DNA from: Microbacterium allomyrinae
GTDB lineage: Bacteria; Actinomycetota; Actinomycetes; Actinomycetales; Microbacteriaceae
Direction: 5' to 3'
DNA: 64,000 bases
Assembly: GCF_020682705.1 (NCBI RefSeq)
Contig: NZ_JAGTTN010000007.1
Span: forward strand, 62,001 to 126,000
Shown: positions 24,412 to 33,224 of the stretch, piece by piece
Layout: each line of letters begins with the position of its first letter
How positions within the stretch are numbered: the stretch's first letter is position 1
Program-made: the position numbers and the translations under genes
Notes under the pieces: generated by a model
The model's database searches: none
Told to the model about the DNA's origin: nothing
What the model saw: the letters and a program-made list of their open reading frames with translations, nothing else

Positions 24412-25014
24412 GTGACGCACTACATCTACCTCGTGCGGCATGGTGAGCATCAGGACGCCGAGCACGGACTCGTCGACGGCCCCCTGTCTCCCCGGGGCCG
24501 GCGACAGGCTGCGCTGCTGGCCGACCGGCTGTCGGGAGTTCCGTTCGACGCCGTGTGGCATTCCCCGCTGGAGCGGGCGAGCCAGACCGCGCGCGCGGTG
24601 TCGGAGCGGATGCCGTCGCTGCACCCGGAACCGTCGTCGCTGCTGTTCGACTGCGTGCCGACCGGCATGACCGATGAGACCCCGCCCGCCTTCGAGCCGT
24701 TCTTCGGGTCGGTGACCGAGGCTGAGATCGAGGCGGGTCGCGCGCAGATGTCGGATGCCGTCAGCGAGTTCCTGGTGCGCAAGAGCGGTGAGGTTCACGA
24801 GCTGCTCATCTCTCACAACTTCGTCATCGCGTGGTTCGTCCGCGAGGTGCTTCAGGCTCCGGACTGGCGTTGGATGACGTTGAATCAGGCGCACTGCGGG
24901 CTGACGGTGATCGCTCAGAAGCAGGGGCGGCCGTGGACGATCCTCTCGCACAACGACATGGGGCATCTGCCCGTCGAGTTGCGCACCGGTCTGCCCGAGG
25001 TGTACCCCGTCTGA
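24412..25014 (+). CDS. Histidine phosphatase family protein
   Basis: A 200-residue phosphoglycerate-mutase-like phosphatase. IYLVRHGEHQD at residues 5-15 carries the RHG motif with the phospho-accepting His. LSPRGRRQAALLADRL and FDAVWHSPLERASQTA hold the second Arg, and LLISHNFVIAWFV near residue 128 holds the second catalytic His. It is a cytoplasmic phosphatase of unknown substrate. The GTG at 24412 has GGAG eight bases upstream; a GTG at 24403 is in frame but overlaps that site. Confidence 0.87.
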   Translation: MTHYIYLVRHGEHQDAEHGLVDGPLSPRGRRQAALLADRLSGVPFDAVWHSPLERASQTARAVSERMPSLHPEPSSLLFDCVPTGMTDETPPAFEPFFGSVTEAEIEAGRAQMSDAVSEFLVRKSGEVHELLISHNFVIAWFVREVLQAPDWRWMTLNQAHCGLTVIAQKQGRPWTILSHNDMGHLPVELRTGLPEVYPV

Positions 25015-25018
25015 TCCG

Positions 25019-25041
25019 CCGTTATTACGGTTCCATAACGG
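25019..25041 (+). terminator. Weak hairpin after the histidine phosphatase
   Basis: CCGTTA and TAACGG form a 6-bp stem with an 11-base loop starting a few bases after the stop. No U-tract follows. Confidence 0.3.
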
Positions 25042-25210
25042 ATGGCGTCCGTTGTGGCAGGGACGGGCTCGTCCGGACACTACGGAGTGAGGGCGCCTCT
25101 CGACGCGTCGAGATCATCCGCTAGGCGGATACGCCTCGCCGACGACAGTCGATACCGTGAAGTCCGCGGGCGCTGTCGAGCCCGCCGTTCGACTTCTCTC
25201 TGGAGCCGCC

Positions 25211-26182
25211 ATGCGCAGAACAACCCCTCTCGCCCTCGCCTTCTCGGCCGTGCTCGCGGTCGCCCTTGCCGCCTGCAGCGGTTCTGCCGATACGGCGGCG
25301 CCGAAGCCCGAGGACTCGCCGCTGAACAAGTACATGATGGCGGTGTGGGGAGGTGACCTCTCCACGGACGAGCAGCAGGCTCGCTACGACAAGGAGAACA
25401 AGGCCCGCGAGCAGCTCGTCGCCGAGTGCATGGCGGAGGAGGGCTTCGAGTACATCCCCAACACGCAGAGCGGTGCCGTGGTGATGGCCTCTGGCGACGA
25501 ATGGAGCCCGGAGGATCGCGAATGGGTCGCGCAGTACGGGTACGGCAACGTGAATTTTCCGGGACGTGACACCCCCATGACCGATGACCAGGTGTACGTC
25601 GACCCGAACGAGGACTACGTCACGAGCCTTTCACCGTCGGAACAGGCCGCGTTCTACGAGACGCTGAACGGTCCGCAGCCCAGCGCGGAAGAACTCGACG
25701 AAGACGGCTCCTTCGAGTACGACTGGGAACAGGCGGGCTGCTATGGCCTGGCCCAGCACGAGGTCGAGGAGCAGAACCCGGCTCAGTCGGACGAGTTCGC
25801 ACCTCTCATGAAGTCGCTCGAGGAGTTCTGGACCGAGACGCAGGAGTCCACCGCCTTCGCCGACCTCGACGCGAAGTGGAGCTCGTGCATGGCGGATGCG
25901 GGGTATCCCGGCTACGACAAGCAGAGCGACGCGCAGATGCAGTTCGGTGAAGAACTGAACGCCTACTACGAGGACCAGACCGAGTGGGTCGAAGACGACC
26001 CCGAACTCGCTGAGCTCGGCGAGAAGGAGATCGAGATCGCCCTCGCGGACCTCGACTGCCGCGAGAAGACCGACTACCGCGCGGGCTATACGAAGGTGCA
26101 GTACGCGTTGGAAGAAGAGTTCATCGCCGACCACAAGGCCGAGCTCGATGCGCTCAAGGCCGCGGCGGAGCAGGGCCGATAG
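25211..26182 (+). CDS. Lipoprotein with repeated Cys-Met-Ala motif
   Basis: A 323-residue lipoprotein. MRRTTPLALAFSAVLAVALA is followed by the lipobox Cys (ALAACSG), so it is anchored outside the membrane. The mature part is very acidic. It holds four further Cys in two similar halves: ECMAEEGFEY with a later AGCYGLAQ, and SCMADAGYPGY with a later LDCREKTD, suggesting two disulfides and an internal duplication. I know of no assigned function. It is followed one base later by the adaptor, ATPase and permease of an export system, so it is probably the outer accessory protein of that system. Confidence 0.8.
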   Translation: MRRTTPLALAFSAVLAVALAACSGSADTAAPKPEDSPLNKYMMAVWGGDLSTDEQQARYDKENKAREQLVAECMAEEGFEYIPNTQSGAVVMASGDEWSPEDREWVAQYGYGNVNFPGRDTPMTDDQVYVDPNEDYVTSLSPSEQAAFYETLNGPQPSAEELDEDGSFEYDWEQAGCYGLAQHEVEEQNPAQSDEFAPLMKSLEEFWTETQESTAFADLDAKWSSCMADAGYPGYDKQSDAQMQFGEELNAYYEDQTEWVEDDPELAELGEKEIEIALADLDCREKTDYRAGYTKVQYALEEEFIADHKAELDALKAAAEQGR

Positions 26183-26183
26183 C

Positions 26184-27848
26184 GTGACACGACTGCACGA
26201 CGACGCGGCGGGCAACACCGCGGCGGACGGGTCCGACGCGCCGGAAGACTCGGTCGATGCCGATTTCGACGAACTGCTGGAGCCCGCGGGCGAGGATGGG
26301 CGAACCGCTGGCGACACCGCCATCGCGCCCGCGGACGAGACGGCGCCGCGCGCCGGCTGGAGGGCCCGCTGGGCGCGGGTCTTCCACGGGAACCGGGCAC
26401 TGTGGATCGTCGCACTGATCGCCGTGGCCAGTCTCGTGGCTGGGTTGGTCGTGGGTCGCTTCGTCATCTCTCCTGCCGATGCCGCGGCGTCGGCAGAGGC
26501 TCCGGCCCCCGGACTCATCACGGTGCCGGTCGACTTCGGGCAACTCAGCAACGACGTGACGATTCGTGGCGAGGTGGGCTACGCCGACGCCACCGAGGTG
26601 ACTCTCGACACGACTTCGCTCTCGGGACCGGCCATCGTCACCGGACGCGTGCCTGCGCCTGGAGTCGAGTTCGGTCCGCTGGCGATCGCCCTGGAGATCG
26701 CCGGGCGACCGGTCATCGTGCTTCCCGGTGATCTGCCCGCGTACCGCACGATCCGATTCGGGATGTCGGGCCCCGACGTCGTCCAGTTCAAGCAGGCGAT
26801 GGCCGCGGTGGGCATCGACGCCGGGGACCCGGCATCCGACGTCTTCGACGCCGCTGCAGCGCAGGCCGTGACGGCGCTGTACGGACTGGTCGGCTACGCG
26901 CCGCCGCCCGCGCCCGAAGGAAGCGCCGACGCGGTCCAGGGGGCGTCCGAGGGGGTCAGCGCCGCGCAGCAGTCCTTGGCGGCCGCGAACGACGAACTCG
27001 CCAGGGCCGGCGCCGGGGCATCCGCCGTGGCTCTGCGCGAAGCCGACAACCAGATCGCGAGGGTGCAGCGCGAGCTCGACGCGGCGCGGGTCCTCGACCC
27101 CGCCGATCCGCTGCTCGTCGCCGATCTCGAAGACCAGTTGGCGCTGGCGAAGCTGCAGCGTGCGGAGGTGGCGGAGCCGGCCGACACCCGCGGGCAGCGG
27201 GCGGCCGTCGACGCCGCGCGTGAGCAGGTGTCACGAGCGCAGGAGGCGCTGTCTCGTGCTCGTGAAGAGGCGTTGCCGTTCCTGCCGTCGAGCGAGATCC
27301 TCTACCTGTCCGCCTTGCCTCGACGTGTCGACGCGGTCACCGCCGCGCGCGGCTCGATCCTGCAGGGCGCGGCGATGACGGTGTCCGGCGCATCGCTCGA
27401 ACTCACCGGTTCGGCCGCCGAGGCCGATGCGAAGCTTCTCGAAGTCGGCGGCGAGGCGTCCTTCGAGCTCCCCGACGGGGCGACGCACCGTGCGGTGATC
27501 GCCGAGATCGTCCCGGGCGAGGACGGCAGCGCTCGCTGGACGATCGGGTTCACACCCGATCCGCTGGCCCCCGAGCAGGTGCAGCAGCTGCAGGGTGCCA
27601 ACGTCCGGGTGTCGATCCCGGTCGGCGCTACGCAGGGTGACGTGCTGTTCGTCCCGCTCGCGGCGGTCACCGCGGGTCCGGGCGGCGAGAGCCGTGTCGA
27701 AGTCGTCGACGGCGACCCCCGCGATGGCGACCGCGCCGAGACGAGGCTCGTGGTCGTCGAGACGGGGCTCGCGGCCGATGGCTCGGTCGAGGTGAGACCG
27801 GTCGACGGCGGCATCGAGGAGGGCGATCTCGTGGTGGTGGGCCGATGA
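26184..27848 (+). CDS. Periplasmic-adaptor-like membrane fusion protein (HlyD/MacA type)
   Basis: A 554-residue protein. An acidic cytoplasmic N-terminus of about 70 residues is followed by one membrane helix (ALWIVALIAVASLVAGLVVG). Then come a peptidoglycan-binding-like segment (RFGMSGPDVVQFKQAM), a coiled coil at roughly residues 255-370 rich in Ala, Gln and Glu, and a beta-barrel C-terminal part (LFVPLAAVTAGPGGES). This is the actinobacterial counterpart of the MacA adaptor. The GTG lies one base after the lipoprotein stop, and the stop overlaps the ATPase ATG (ATGA). Confidence 0.83.
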   Translation: MTRLHDDAAGNTAADGSDAPEDSVDADFDELLEPAGEDGRTAGDTAIAPADETAPRAGWRARWARVFHGNRALWIVALIAVASLVAGLVVGRFVISPADAAASAEAPAPGLITVPVDFGQLSNDVTIRGEVGYADATEVTLDTTSLSGPAIVTGRVPAPGVEFGPLAIALEIAGRPVIVLPGDLPAYRTIRFGMSGPDVVQFKQAMAAVGIDAGDPASDVFDAAAAQAVTALYGLVGYAPPPAPEGSADAVQGASEGVSAAQQSLAAANDELARAGAGASAVALREADNQIARVQRELDAARVLDPADPLLVADLEDQLALAKLQRAEVAEPADTRGQRAAVDAAREQVSRAQEALSRAREEALPFLPSSEILYLSALPRRVDAVTAARGSILQGAAMTVSGASLELTGSAAEADAKLLEVGGEASFELPDGATHRAVIAEIVPGEDGSARWTIGFTPDPLAPEQVQQLQGANVRVSIPVGATQGDVLFVPLAAVTAGPGGESRVEVVDGDPRDGDRAETRLVVVETGLAADGSVEVRPVDGGIEEGDLVVVGR

Positions 27849-28522
27849 CGGCGCCTCTGGTGGAGCTGCGAGACGTCACCCGCTCGTTTCCCGGTCCGCC
27901 CGAGGTGCAGGCACTCAAAGGCGCGTCGCTGTGCATCGACGCGGGCGAGTACGTCTCGATCGTGGGGCCGAGCGGATCGGGCAAGTCGACGATGCTGAAC
28001 ATTCTCGGCCTGCTCGACCGGCCGAGCGTGGGGGAGTACCGCATCGAGGGGCAACTGACCGGAGAGCTCACCGAGGATCAGCGCGCTGCGGTGCGCGCAC
28101 GACGGATCGGTTTCGTTTTCCAGTCGTTCCATCTGATGGCGAGGCGAACCGTGCTCGACAACGTGCTCATGCCGATGCTCTACAGCGGAGTTCCGCGCGC
28201 GGAGCGTGAGCCTCGCGCCCGGGAGGTGCTCGACCGCGTCGGGCTGTCGCACCGTATCGACTTCATTCCCGGAACCCTCTCCGGAGGGGAGCGACAGCGC
28301 GTAGCCGTCGCGCGTGCCGTCGTCAGCCGTCCCAGCATCGTGCTGGCCGACGAGCCGACAGGCAACCTCGACGAGAACACCACCGGCGGAGTGCTCGACC
28401 TGTTCGACGAGATGAACGCCGACGGTCTCACGCTGATCGTGATCACGCACGACGCGAGCGTCGCCGCGCGGGCGGGTCGGTGCATCCGCATCGCCGATGG
28501 CCGGCTGCAGGAGGTCGCGTGA
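27845..28522 (+). CDS. ABC transporter ATP-binding protein, MacB/LolD type
   Basis: A 225-residue ATPase. Walker A is GPSGSGKST at residue 40, the Q-loop is at FVFQSFHLM, the signature is LSGGERQR near residue 143, Walker B is IVLADEPTGNLD, and the H-loop is VITHD. The DEPTGNLD form is typical of the MacB/LolD group that powers mechanotransmission rather than simple import. It is coupled to the adaptor before it and the permease after it by start/stop overlaps, so all four genes form one operon. Confidence 0.93.
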   Translation: MTAPLVELRDVTRSFPGPPEVQALKGASLCIDAGEYVSIVGPSGSGKSTMLNILGLLDRPSVGEYRIEGQLTGELTEDQRAAVRARRIGFVFQSFHLMARRTVLDNVLMPMLYSGVPRAEREPRAREVLDRVGLSHRIDFIPGTLSGGERQRVAVARAVVSRPSIVLADEPTGNLDENTTGGVLDLFDEMNADGLTLIVITHDASVAARAGRCIRIADGRLQEVA

Positions 28523-29817
28523 GCACCGACATCGACGACCCGGTGACGGATGCCGCGCCGGACCTGGCGGATGCGGCATCCGCTCTGGTTCCCAAGGTTC
28601 CGCATGCGGACCGCTTCACGTTCGCCGACCTGCTCATCGAGGCCACCGCAGACATCGGCACCCGCCCCGCACGTCTGGTCATGACGGTGATGGGAACGGT
28701 GCTGGGCATCGGAGCCCTTGTGGCGACCTTCGGATTCGCACAGACCGCGGCGGGTCAGATCGCCCGCCAGTTCGACGCGGTCGCAGCGACGCAGGTCGTG
28801 ATCGAGCCGGCGTCCGCGCAGACGGCGGGAGGCTCGAGCGTCGCGACGTCCCGACTGCCCTGGGATGCCGCGGAGCGCGCGATGCGCCTGGTCGGGGTCG
28901 AATCGGCCGCGATGGCAGGAGAGGTCGATCTCGGCGACGGGACGATCACGGCGGTCCCGGTCAATGACCCGTCGGCCGCGGCGGTCGCTCCACCGCCGCT
29001 GATCGCGGCGACGGCGGGGATCTTCGAGGTAGCCGGTGCAGACGTCGCGACCGGGCGTATGTTCGACAGCGGGCACGACGCGCGCGGCGACCGTGTGGCC
29101 GTGCTCGGTGAGCGCGCGGCAGAGCGTCTGGGGATCAACCGCGTCGACAGTCAGCCCTCGATCTTCATCTCTGGACTGGCATATGCCGTGATCGGCATCT
29201 TCGAGGATCCCGAGCTCCGCGTCGATCTGCTCGACGCGGTCGTCATCCCGATCTCGACGGCTCGCGCCGACGTCGCCCTCGCCGCCGCGGACGAGCTCGT
29301 GATCCGGATCGTGCCGGGCGCGGGCCCGCAGGTCGCCGAGCAGGCGGCCATCGCGCTGGACCCCGGCGCCCCCGACGCCTTCGACGTGTCGGCACCGTCG
29401 GGACGATCGGATCTGGGGCAGAGCGTCCAGGCGGACGTCAACGTGGTGTTCCTCATCCTGGGCGCGATCGTTCTGCTCGCCGGGGGCCTCGGCATCGCCA
29501 ACGTCACGATGCTCACCGTGATGGAGCGCACGCCCGAGATCGGACTGCGCCGCGCGCTGGGCGCGACCGGCCGTCAGATCTCCGGCCAATTCGTCATCGA
29601 ATCCGTCGTGATCGGGCTGCTCGGCGGGCTCATCGGCGCGTCGATCGGGGTGATGGCGGTGGTCGCCGTTTCGCTGATGCAGCAGTGGACGCCCATCGTC
29701 GATCCGCTCGTCGCGATCGCGGGGGCGGTGCTGGGCGCGGTGGTCGGCCTCGTCGCCGGCGGCATCCCGGCACGTCGGGCGGCGAAGATCGAGCCCGTGA
29801 GCGCGCTGCGCTCCTGA
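28519..29817 (+). CDS. ABC transporter permease, MacB-like (FtsX fold)
   Basis: A 432-residue permease with the MacB topology: one helix near residue 60-85 (LVMTVMGTVLGIGALVATFG), a large extracytoplasmic domain, then three C-terminal helices. RTPEIGLRRALGATGRQI in the cytoplasmic loop between the last helices is the FtsX/MacB signature that couples to the ATPase. The GTG overlaps the ATPase stop (GTGA). With the ATPase, adaptor and lipoprotein it likely moves a substrate or signal across the envelope. The substrate is unknown; peptides, lipoproteins or antibiotics are typical. Confidence 0.9.
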   Translation: MSTDIDDPVTDAAPDLADAASALVPKVPHADRFTFADLLIEATADIGTRPARLVMTVMGTVLGIGALVATFGFAQTAAGQIARQFDAVAATQVVIEPASAQTAGGSSVATSRLPWDAAERAMRLVGVESAAMAGEVDLGDGTITAVPVNDPSAAAVAPPPLIAATAGIFEVAGADVATGRMFDSGHDARGDRVAVLGERAAERLGINRVDSQPSIFISGLAYAVIGIFEDPELRVDLLDAVVIPISTARADVALAAADELVIRIVPGAGPQVAEQAAIALDPGAPDAFDVSAPSGRSDLGQSVQADVNVVFLILGAIVLLAGGLGIANVTMLTVMERTPEIGLRRALGATGRQISGQFVIESVVIGLLGGLIGASIGVMAVVAVSLMQQWTPIVDPLVAIAGAVLGAVVGLVAGGIPARRAAKIEPVSALRS

Positions 29818-29849
29818 GCAGGGCCGTCGCTCCGCTGCGGGCCGGTGGG

Positions 29850-30338
29850 TCAGGCCGTCTCGGCGCCGAGCGTCTTCCCGTACCAGCGGGTCGCGTTGGG
29901 GTTGTCGTTGTACGGCTCGATCGCGACGAAGCCGGTGCGGGCGTAGAGCGCGCCCGCGGCTTCGAGGGTGTGGTGGGTGTCGAGCACGAGCTCCGTCGCG
30001 CCGAACGCCCGGGCACGCGTCTCGAGCTCGTCGATGAGCAGGCGCCCCCAGCCGCGCCCGCGGGTCTCGGGGCGCAGGTACAGGTGCTTGACCTCGTAGC
30101 GAGTGCCGTATGGGCCGGGAGCGACGAGACGGATGCCGCCGCAGCCCACCGCCGATGCGTCGTCGTCGTCGAGCACGAGGAAGACTCCCGCAGGAGGCTC
30201 GAATGCGGCGGGATCGGGGAAGATCGTCCGGTAGCCGACGCCCTCGAGGGCGAACCCGTCGGTGCGCGCGCGGAAGTACTCCGCGAGCAGCTCGTGCGCA
30301 TCGCGGGCGTCGACGGGGGAGGGGCGCAGAGTCACCAC
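29850..30338 (-). CDS. GNAT family N-acetyltransferase
   Basis: A 162-residue single GNAT domain. LRPETRGRGWGRLLIDELE near residue 95 is the acetyl-CoA-binding motif A, and ALYARTGFVAIEPYNDNP near residue 140 is motif B. ATRWYGKTLG at the end is typical of this subgroup. It acetylates an unknown amine in the cytoplasm. Starts are two adjacent GTG codons; the first lies six bases after a -10 hexamer, while GGAGG would suit neither well. Confidence 0.83.
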   Translation of the reverse strand: MVTLRPSPVDARDAHELLAEYFRARTDGFALEGVGYRTIFPDPAAFEPPAGVFLVLDDDDASAVGCGGIRLVAPGPYGTRYEVKHLYLRPETRGRGWGRLLIDELETRARAFGATELVLDTHHTLEAAGALYARTGFVAIEPYNDNPNATRWYGKTLGAETA

Positions 30339-30344
30339 ACCTCC

Positions 30345-30350
30345 AGCGTA
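30345..30350 (-). promoter_or_regulatory. -10 element of the GNAT gene at 30338
   Basis: TACGCT on the minus strand is followed by GGAGGT and then GTG. The GGAGG is too close to the first GTG to act well as a ribosome binding site. Confidence 0.35.
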
Positions 30351-30412
30351 AGCGCCGCACGGGAGCGGGCGTCCGAAGGAGCGGCGGGCAGGGTCAGGGG
30401 AGGCGCGCGACC

Positions 30413-30418
30413 TAGGAT
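30413..30418 (+). promoter_or_regulatory. -10 element of dapB
   Basis: TAGGAT, seven bases (GGACACC), then ATG. No -35 resembling TTGACA is seen. Confidence 0.5.
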
Positions 30419-30425
30419 GGACACC

Positions 30426-31241
30426 ATGACGACGCGCGTGGCCATCGTGGGCGGAACCGGCAAGCTCGGTGCGATCATCCGCGACGTGATCGAGACCGAG
30501 CCCGGATACGAGATCTCCGCGGTGCTGTCATCGCGGTCCGAGATGTCGGAGCTCGACGGCGCCGATCTGGTGGTCGACGCGTCGACGCCCGCCGTCTCGA
30601 TCGATGTCGTCCGCGCGGCGATCGACCGAGGCATCAACGTGCTCGTGGGCACGTCGGGCTGGTCGTCCGAGCGCATCGCCCTCGTCCGTCCGCTCGTGGA
30701 GGCCGCCGGCACCGGTGCGGTCTTCATCCCCAACTTCTCGCTCGGCTCGGTGCTGGGCTCTGCCCTCGCCGCCGCGGCTGCGCCGTTCTTCCCGTCGATC
30801 GAGATCGTCGAGGCCCACCGCGAGACCAAGATCGACTCGCCGAGCGGCACCGCGGTGCGCACCGCGGAACTCATCGCCGCGGCCCGCGAAAGCGTCGGGC
30901 CGGTGGAGTCTCCGCACGTCGACCAGCGCGCCCGCGGTCAGCAGGTCGCGAGCGTGCCCATCCATTCGCTGCGCCGTCCCGGCGTGGTGGCGCGCCAGGA
31001 GGCGATCCTCTCGGGCGCCGGCGAGTCGTTGACGATCGTGCACGACACCGTCGACCCGGCGCCGGCCTATGCCCCCGGCATCCGTCTGGCACTGACGGCG
31101 GCGCGCGATGCGTCGGGCGTCGTGGTGGGACTCGACAGCCTGATCGACATCGGCATCGGGCGCCCGGGTCCGGCCGCCGCGGCGCACCCCGTGGATGAGG
31201 GCGGCGTACCCGGGCAGGTCGCGCGCACCACCGGCGCATGA
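30426..31241 (+). CDS. dapB: 4-hydroxy-tetrahydrodipicolinate reductase
   Basis: A 271-residue NAD(P)H-dependent reductase of the lysine and diaminopimelate pathway. VAIVGGTGKLGAII at residue 4 is the dinucleotide-binding loop. EIVEAHRETKIDSPSGTA near residue 127 matches the DapB signature, with the catalytic His and Lys in HxxxK. It acts after DapA (gene at 36529) in the cytoplasm and supplies meso-diaminopimelate or lysine for peptidoglycan. The stop overlaps the next ATG. The C-terminus has about ten extra Gly/Ala/Pro residues. Confidence 0.94.
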   Translation: MTTRVAIVGGTGKLGAIIRDVIETEPGYEISAVLSSRSEMSELDGADLVVDASTPAVSIDVVRAAIDRGINVLVGTSGWSSERIALVRPLVEAAGTGAVFIPNFSLGSVLGSALAAAAAPFFPSIEIVEAHRETKIDSPSGTAVRTAELIAAARESVGPVESPHVDQRARGQQVASVPIHSLRRPGVVARQEAILSGAGESLTIVHDTVDPAPAYAPGIRLALTAARDASGVVVGLDSLIDIGIGRPGPAAAAHPVDEGGVPGQVARTTGA

Positions 31242-31687
31242 CCGCGCGCATCGGCGTCGCCGTGATGGCGGTGCTCCTCGCGCTGTACATCGTCCTCGTC
31301 GGCCAGCGGGCGTGGCTGCTGCTCGTCAGCGGCGATCCCGTGGGCATCGCGATGGGAGTGGGGCTCGTCGCTCTGCCGCTCATCGCCGCGTGGGCGCTCG
31401 TGCGCGAGCTGCTGTTCGGCGTGCACGCCCAGCGGCTGGGGCGCCGCCTCGAGGACGAGGGTGCTCTGCCCGACGACGAGGTGGGCGTGCGTCCCAGCGG
31501 GCGGGTGCTGCGCGAGGACGGGGATGCCGTGTTCCCCGTCTATCGTGCCGATGTCGAGTCGCACCCCGACGACTGGCGGGCCTGGTACCGGCTCGGTCTC
31601 GCATACGATGCGGCGGGCGACCGGCGCCGCGCGCGCGAAGCGATTCGCACTTCGATCAAGCTGGAATCGGCCGAGCGCTCCCGCTGA
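31238..31687 (+). CDS. Membrane protein with a TPR-like C-terminus
   Basis: A 149-residue protein coupled to dapB by an ATGA overlap. Two membrane helices fill residues 4-60 (VAVMAVLLALYIVLVG and VGLVALPLIAAWALV). The cytoplasmic remainder ends WRAWYRLGLAYDAAGDRRRAREA, a single TPR-like helical pair. Many actinobacteria keep a similar gene after dapB, but its function is not known. A scaffolding role for the TPR-like part is only a guess. Confidence 0.75.
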   Translation: MTARIGVAVMAVLLALYIVLVGQRAWLLLVSGDPVGIAMGVGLVALPLIAAWALVRELLFGVHAQRLGRRLEDEGALPDDEVGVRPSGRVLREDGDAVFPVYRADVESHPDDWRAWYRLGLAYDAAGDRRRAREAIRTSIKLESAERSR

Positions 31688-31714
31688 ACCCGGGAGAGTA
31701 CGCCTGGGACAGGG

Positions 31715-32659
31715 TCAGCCCGCGGGCGGCACGGCGGCAGCGACAGCGTCTTCGACGGTCGGATGTGCGAACGTGAAGCCGCTGGCCTGCAGCACGGCCG
31801 GCACGACATCCATATCAGCCGTCAGAACAGCCTCGGTCGCATCCCGTCCGAGCACGAGCTTCATGCCCCACACGGGTGCCCGGAGCGCGAACGGGCGGTT
31901 CATGCGGACAGCGAGCGCGAAACCGAGATCGTTCGCGGTCGCGCGGGTGGGTCCGGTGAGATTGACCGGACCCGACAATTCGGAGTCGATCACGTGCCGG
32001 ATGGCGCGCACTTCGTCATCGAGCGCGATCCAGGGCCAGACCTGGGCGCCGCGGCCGATGGGCCCGCTCGCTCCGAGTCGAGTGAGCAGCATCAGCGGCT
32101 TCAGCACACCGTCCTGGTGCACCACCGGGGCGGTCCGCAGCAGCGCGACGCGCGTCTGCTCGCCCGCTCCGAGCGCAGCCGCCTCCCATTCGCCGCACAG
32201 ATCGGCGAGGAAGGACTCGCCGCGTGCGGCCGACTCGACGAGCTTCTGGCCGGGAGTCGAGCCGTAGTATCCGACGGCCGACGCCGATATGAACGCCGGC
32301 GCATCCGTGCCGAGTTCGCGGACGGCGCGAGCCAGTGCCTGCGTCGGAGTGATGCGCGACCACAGCAGGGTGTTCTTGTACTTCCCGGTCCAGGGAAAAC
32401 GGCCGATGCTTGCACCGTTGAGCCCCACGACGGCCGTCGCGCCGTCGAGCACCGCGGGATCGAGCGGTGCGGCGTCGGTAAGCCACTCAACCTCGTGCGC
32501 GGCCTCCGGAGGGCGGCGGACGAGGGTCGTGACCTCGATGCCGTCGGCGCGCAGGCCCTCGACGAGAGCGGTGCCGATCAGGCCCGACGATCCGGCGACG
32601 ACGACCCGGCGACCGTCGCCGGCGCGTCGGTCGTCACCGGGCGTGCGGGCTTCAGGCAA
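31715..32659 (-). CDS. TIGR01777 family epimerase (SDR39U1-like)
   Basis: A 314-residue atypical short-chain dehydrogenase. VVVAGSSGLIGTALVEGL at residue 18 is the NAD(P)-binding GxxGxxG loop. LNGASIGRFPWTGKYKN and ISASAVGYYG (with YYG at the active site) are typical of TIGR01777 proteins, and FALRAPVWGMKLVLG is the conserved C-terminal segment. It is cytoplasmic and of unknown substrate. The best start is a TTG at 32659 that overlaps the OsmC stop region by eight bases, with GAGG upstream, so it is probably coupled to the OsmC gene. Confidence 0.85.
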   Translation of the reverse strand: MPEARTPGDDRRAGDGRRVVVAGSSGLIGTALVEGLRADGIEVTTLVRRPPEAAHEVEWLTDAAPLDPAVLDGATAVVGLNGASIGRFPWTGKYKNTLLWSRITPTQALARAVRELGTDAPAFISASAVGYYGSTPGQKLVESAARGESFLADLCGEWEAAALGAGEQTRVALLRTAPVVHQDGVLKPLMLLTRLGASGPIGRGAQVWPWIALDDEVRAIRHVIDSELSGPVNLTGPTRATANDLGFALAVRMNRPFALRAPVWGMKLVLGRDATEAVLTADMDVVPAVLQASGFTFAHPTVEDAVAAAVPPAG

Positions 32660-33077
32660 GCGTCGCCTCGAGGGTGATCTCGATGCCCGCGAGGGCCTGC
32701 GAGACGGGGCATCCTGCCTTCGCGCCCTGCGCGATGCGCTCGAAGTCCGCAGGCTCCAGGCCCGGGACGACCGCGTTGACGTTGAGGTGGCTGCCGGTGA
32801 TGCCGGTGCCCGGCTTGAACGTCACCGACGCGGTGGTGTCGATCGACTCGGGAGGCGTGCCGTTCTCGGCGAGCGCGCCCGAGAGCGCCATGCTGAAGCA
32901 CGACGAGTGCGCCGCCGCGATGAGCTCTTCGGGCGTGGTGACCGATGTCGACCCTTCGCTGCGCGCCTTCCAGTTCACATCGAAGGTGCCCAGGCCCGAA
33001 GAGACGAACGTCACCTCGCCGGATCCGTCGACAAGTCCGCCCTTCCAGGCGGTGGTGGCTTCGCTCGTGACGGTCAT
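32652..33077 (-). CDS. OsmC family peroxiredoxin
   Basis: A 141-residue OsmC/Ohr family protein. AAAHSSCFSMALSGAL near residue 58 holds the peroxidatic Cys and GAKAGCPVSQAL near residue 120 holds the resolving Cys, so both redox Cys are present. MTVTSEATTAWKGGLVDGSG at the start is typical of OsmC rather than Ohr. It reduces organic hydroperoxides in the cytoplasm. GAGGAGG lies upstream of the ATG. The downstream epimerase gene overlaps it. Confidence 0.92.
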   Translation of the reverse strand: MTVTSEATTAWKGGLVDGSGEVTFVSSGLGTFDVNWKARSEGSTSVTTPEELIAAAHSSCFSMALSGALAENGTPPESIDTTASVTFKPGTGITGSHLNVNAVVPGLEPADFERIAQGAKAGCPVSQALAGIEITLEATLA

Positions 33078-33224
33078 GGGGGCCTCCTCGTGCCGTGCAT
33101 CCGGGTCCGGATGCCTCGCGGTCAGCCTAACGTCGGCATGCGCTGCGGCGCGACGGGTCGCCGGCGATACCCGCACTCGGTGCGAGCGCGGACCCGCGAC
33201 GGGCCGAATGCGACGGATGCCGCG

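Noticed and set aside
30426..31241. DapB with a lost catalytic residue, because the second His of the usual HH pair is Arg
   Set aside because: The catalytic His and the Lys of HxxxK are kept and the segment satisfies the family signature, so the enzyme should be normal.
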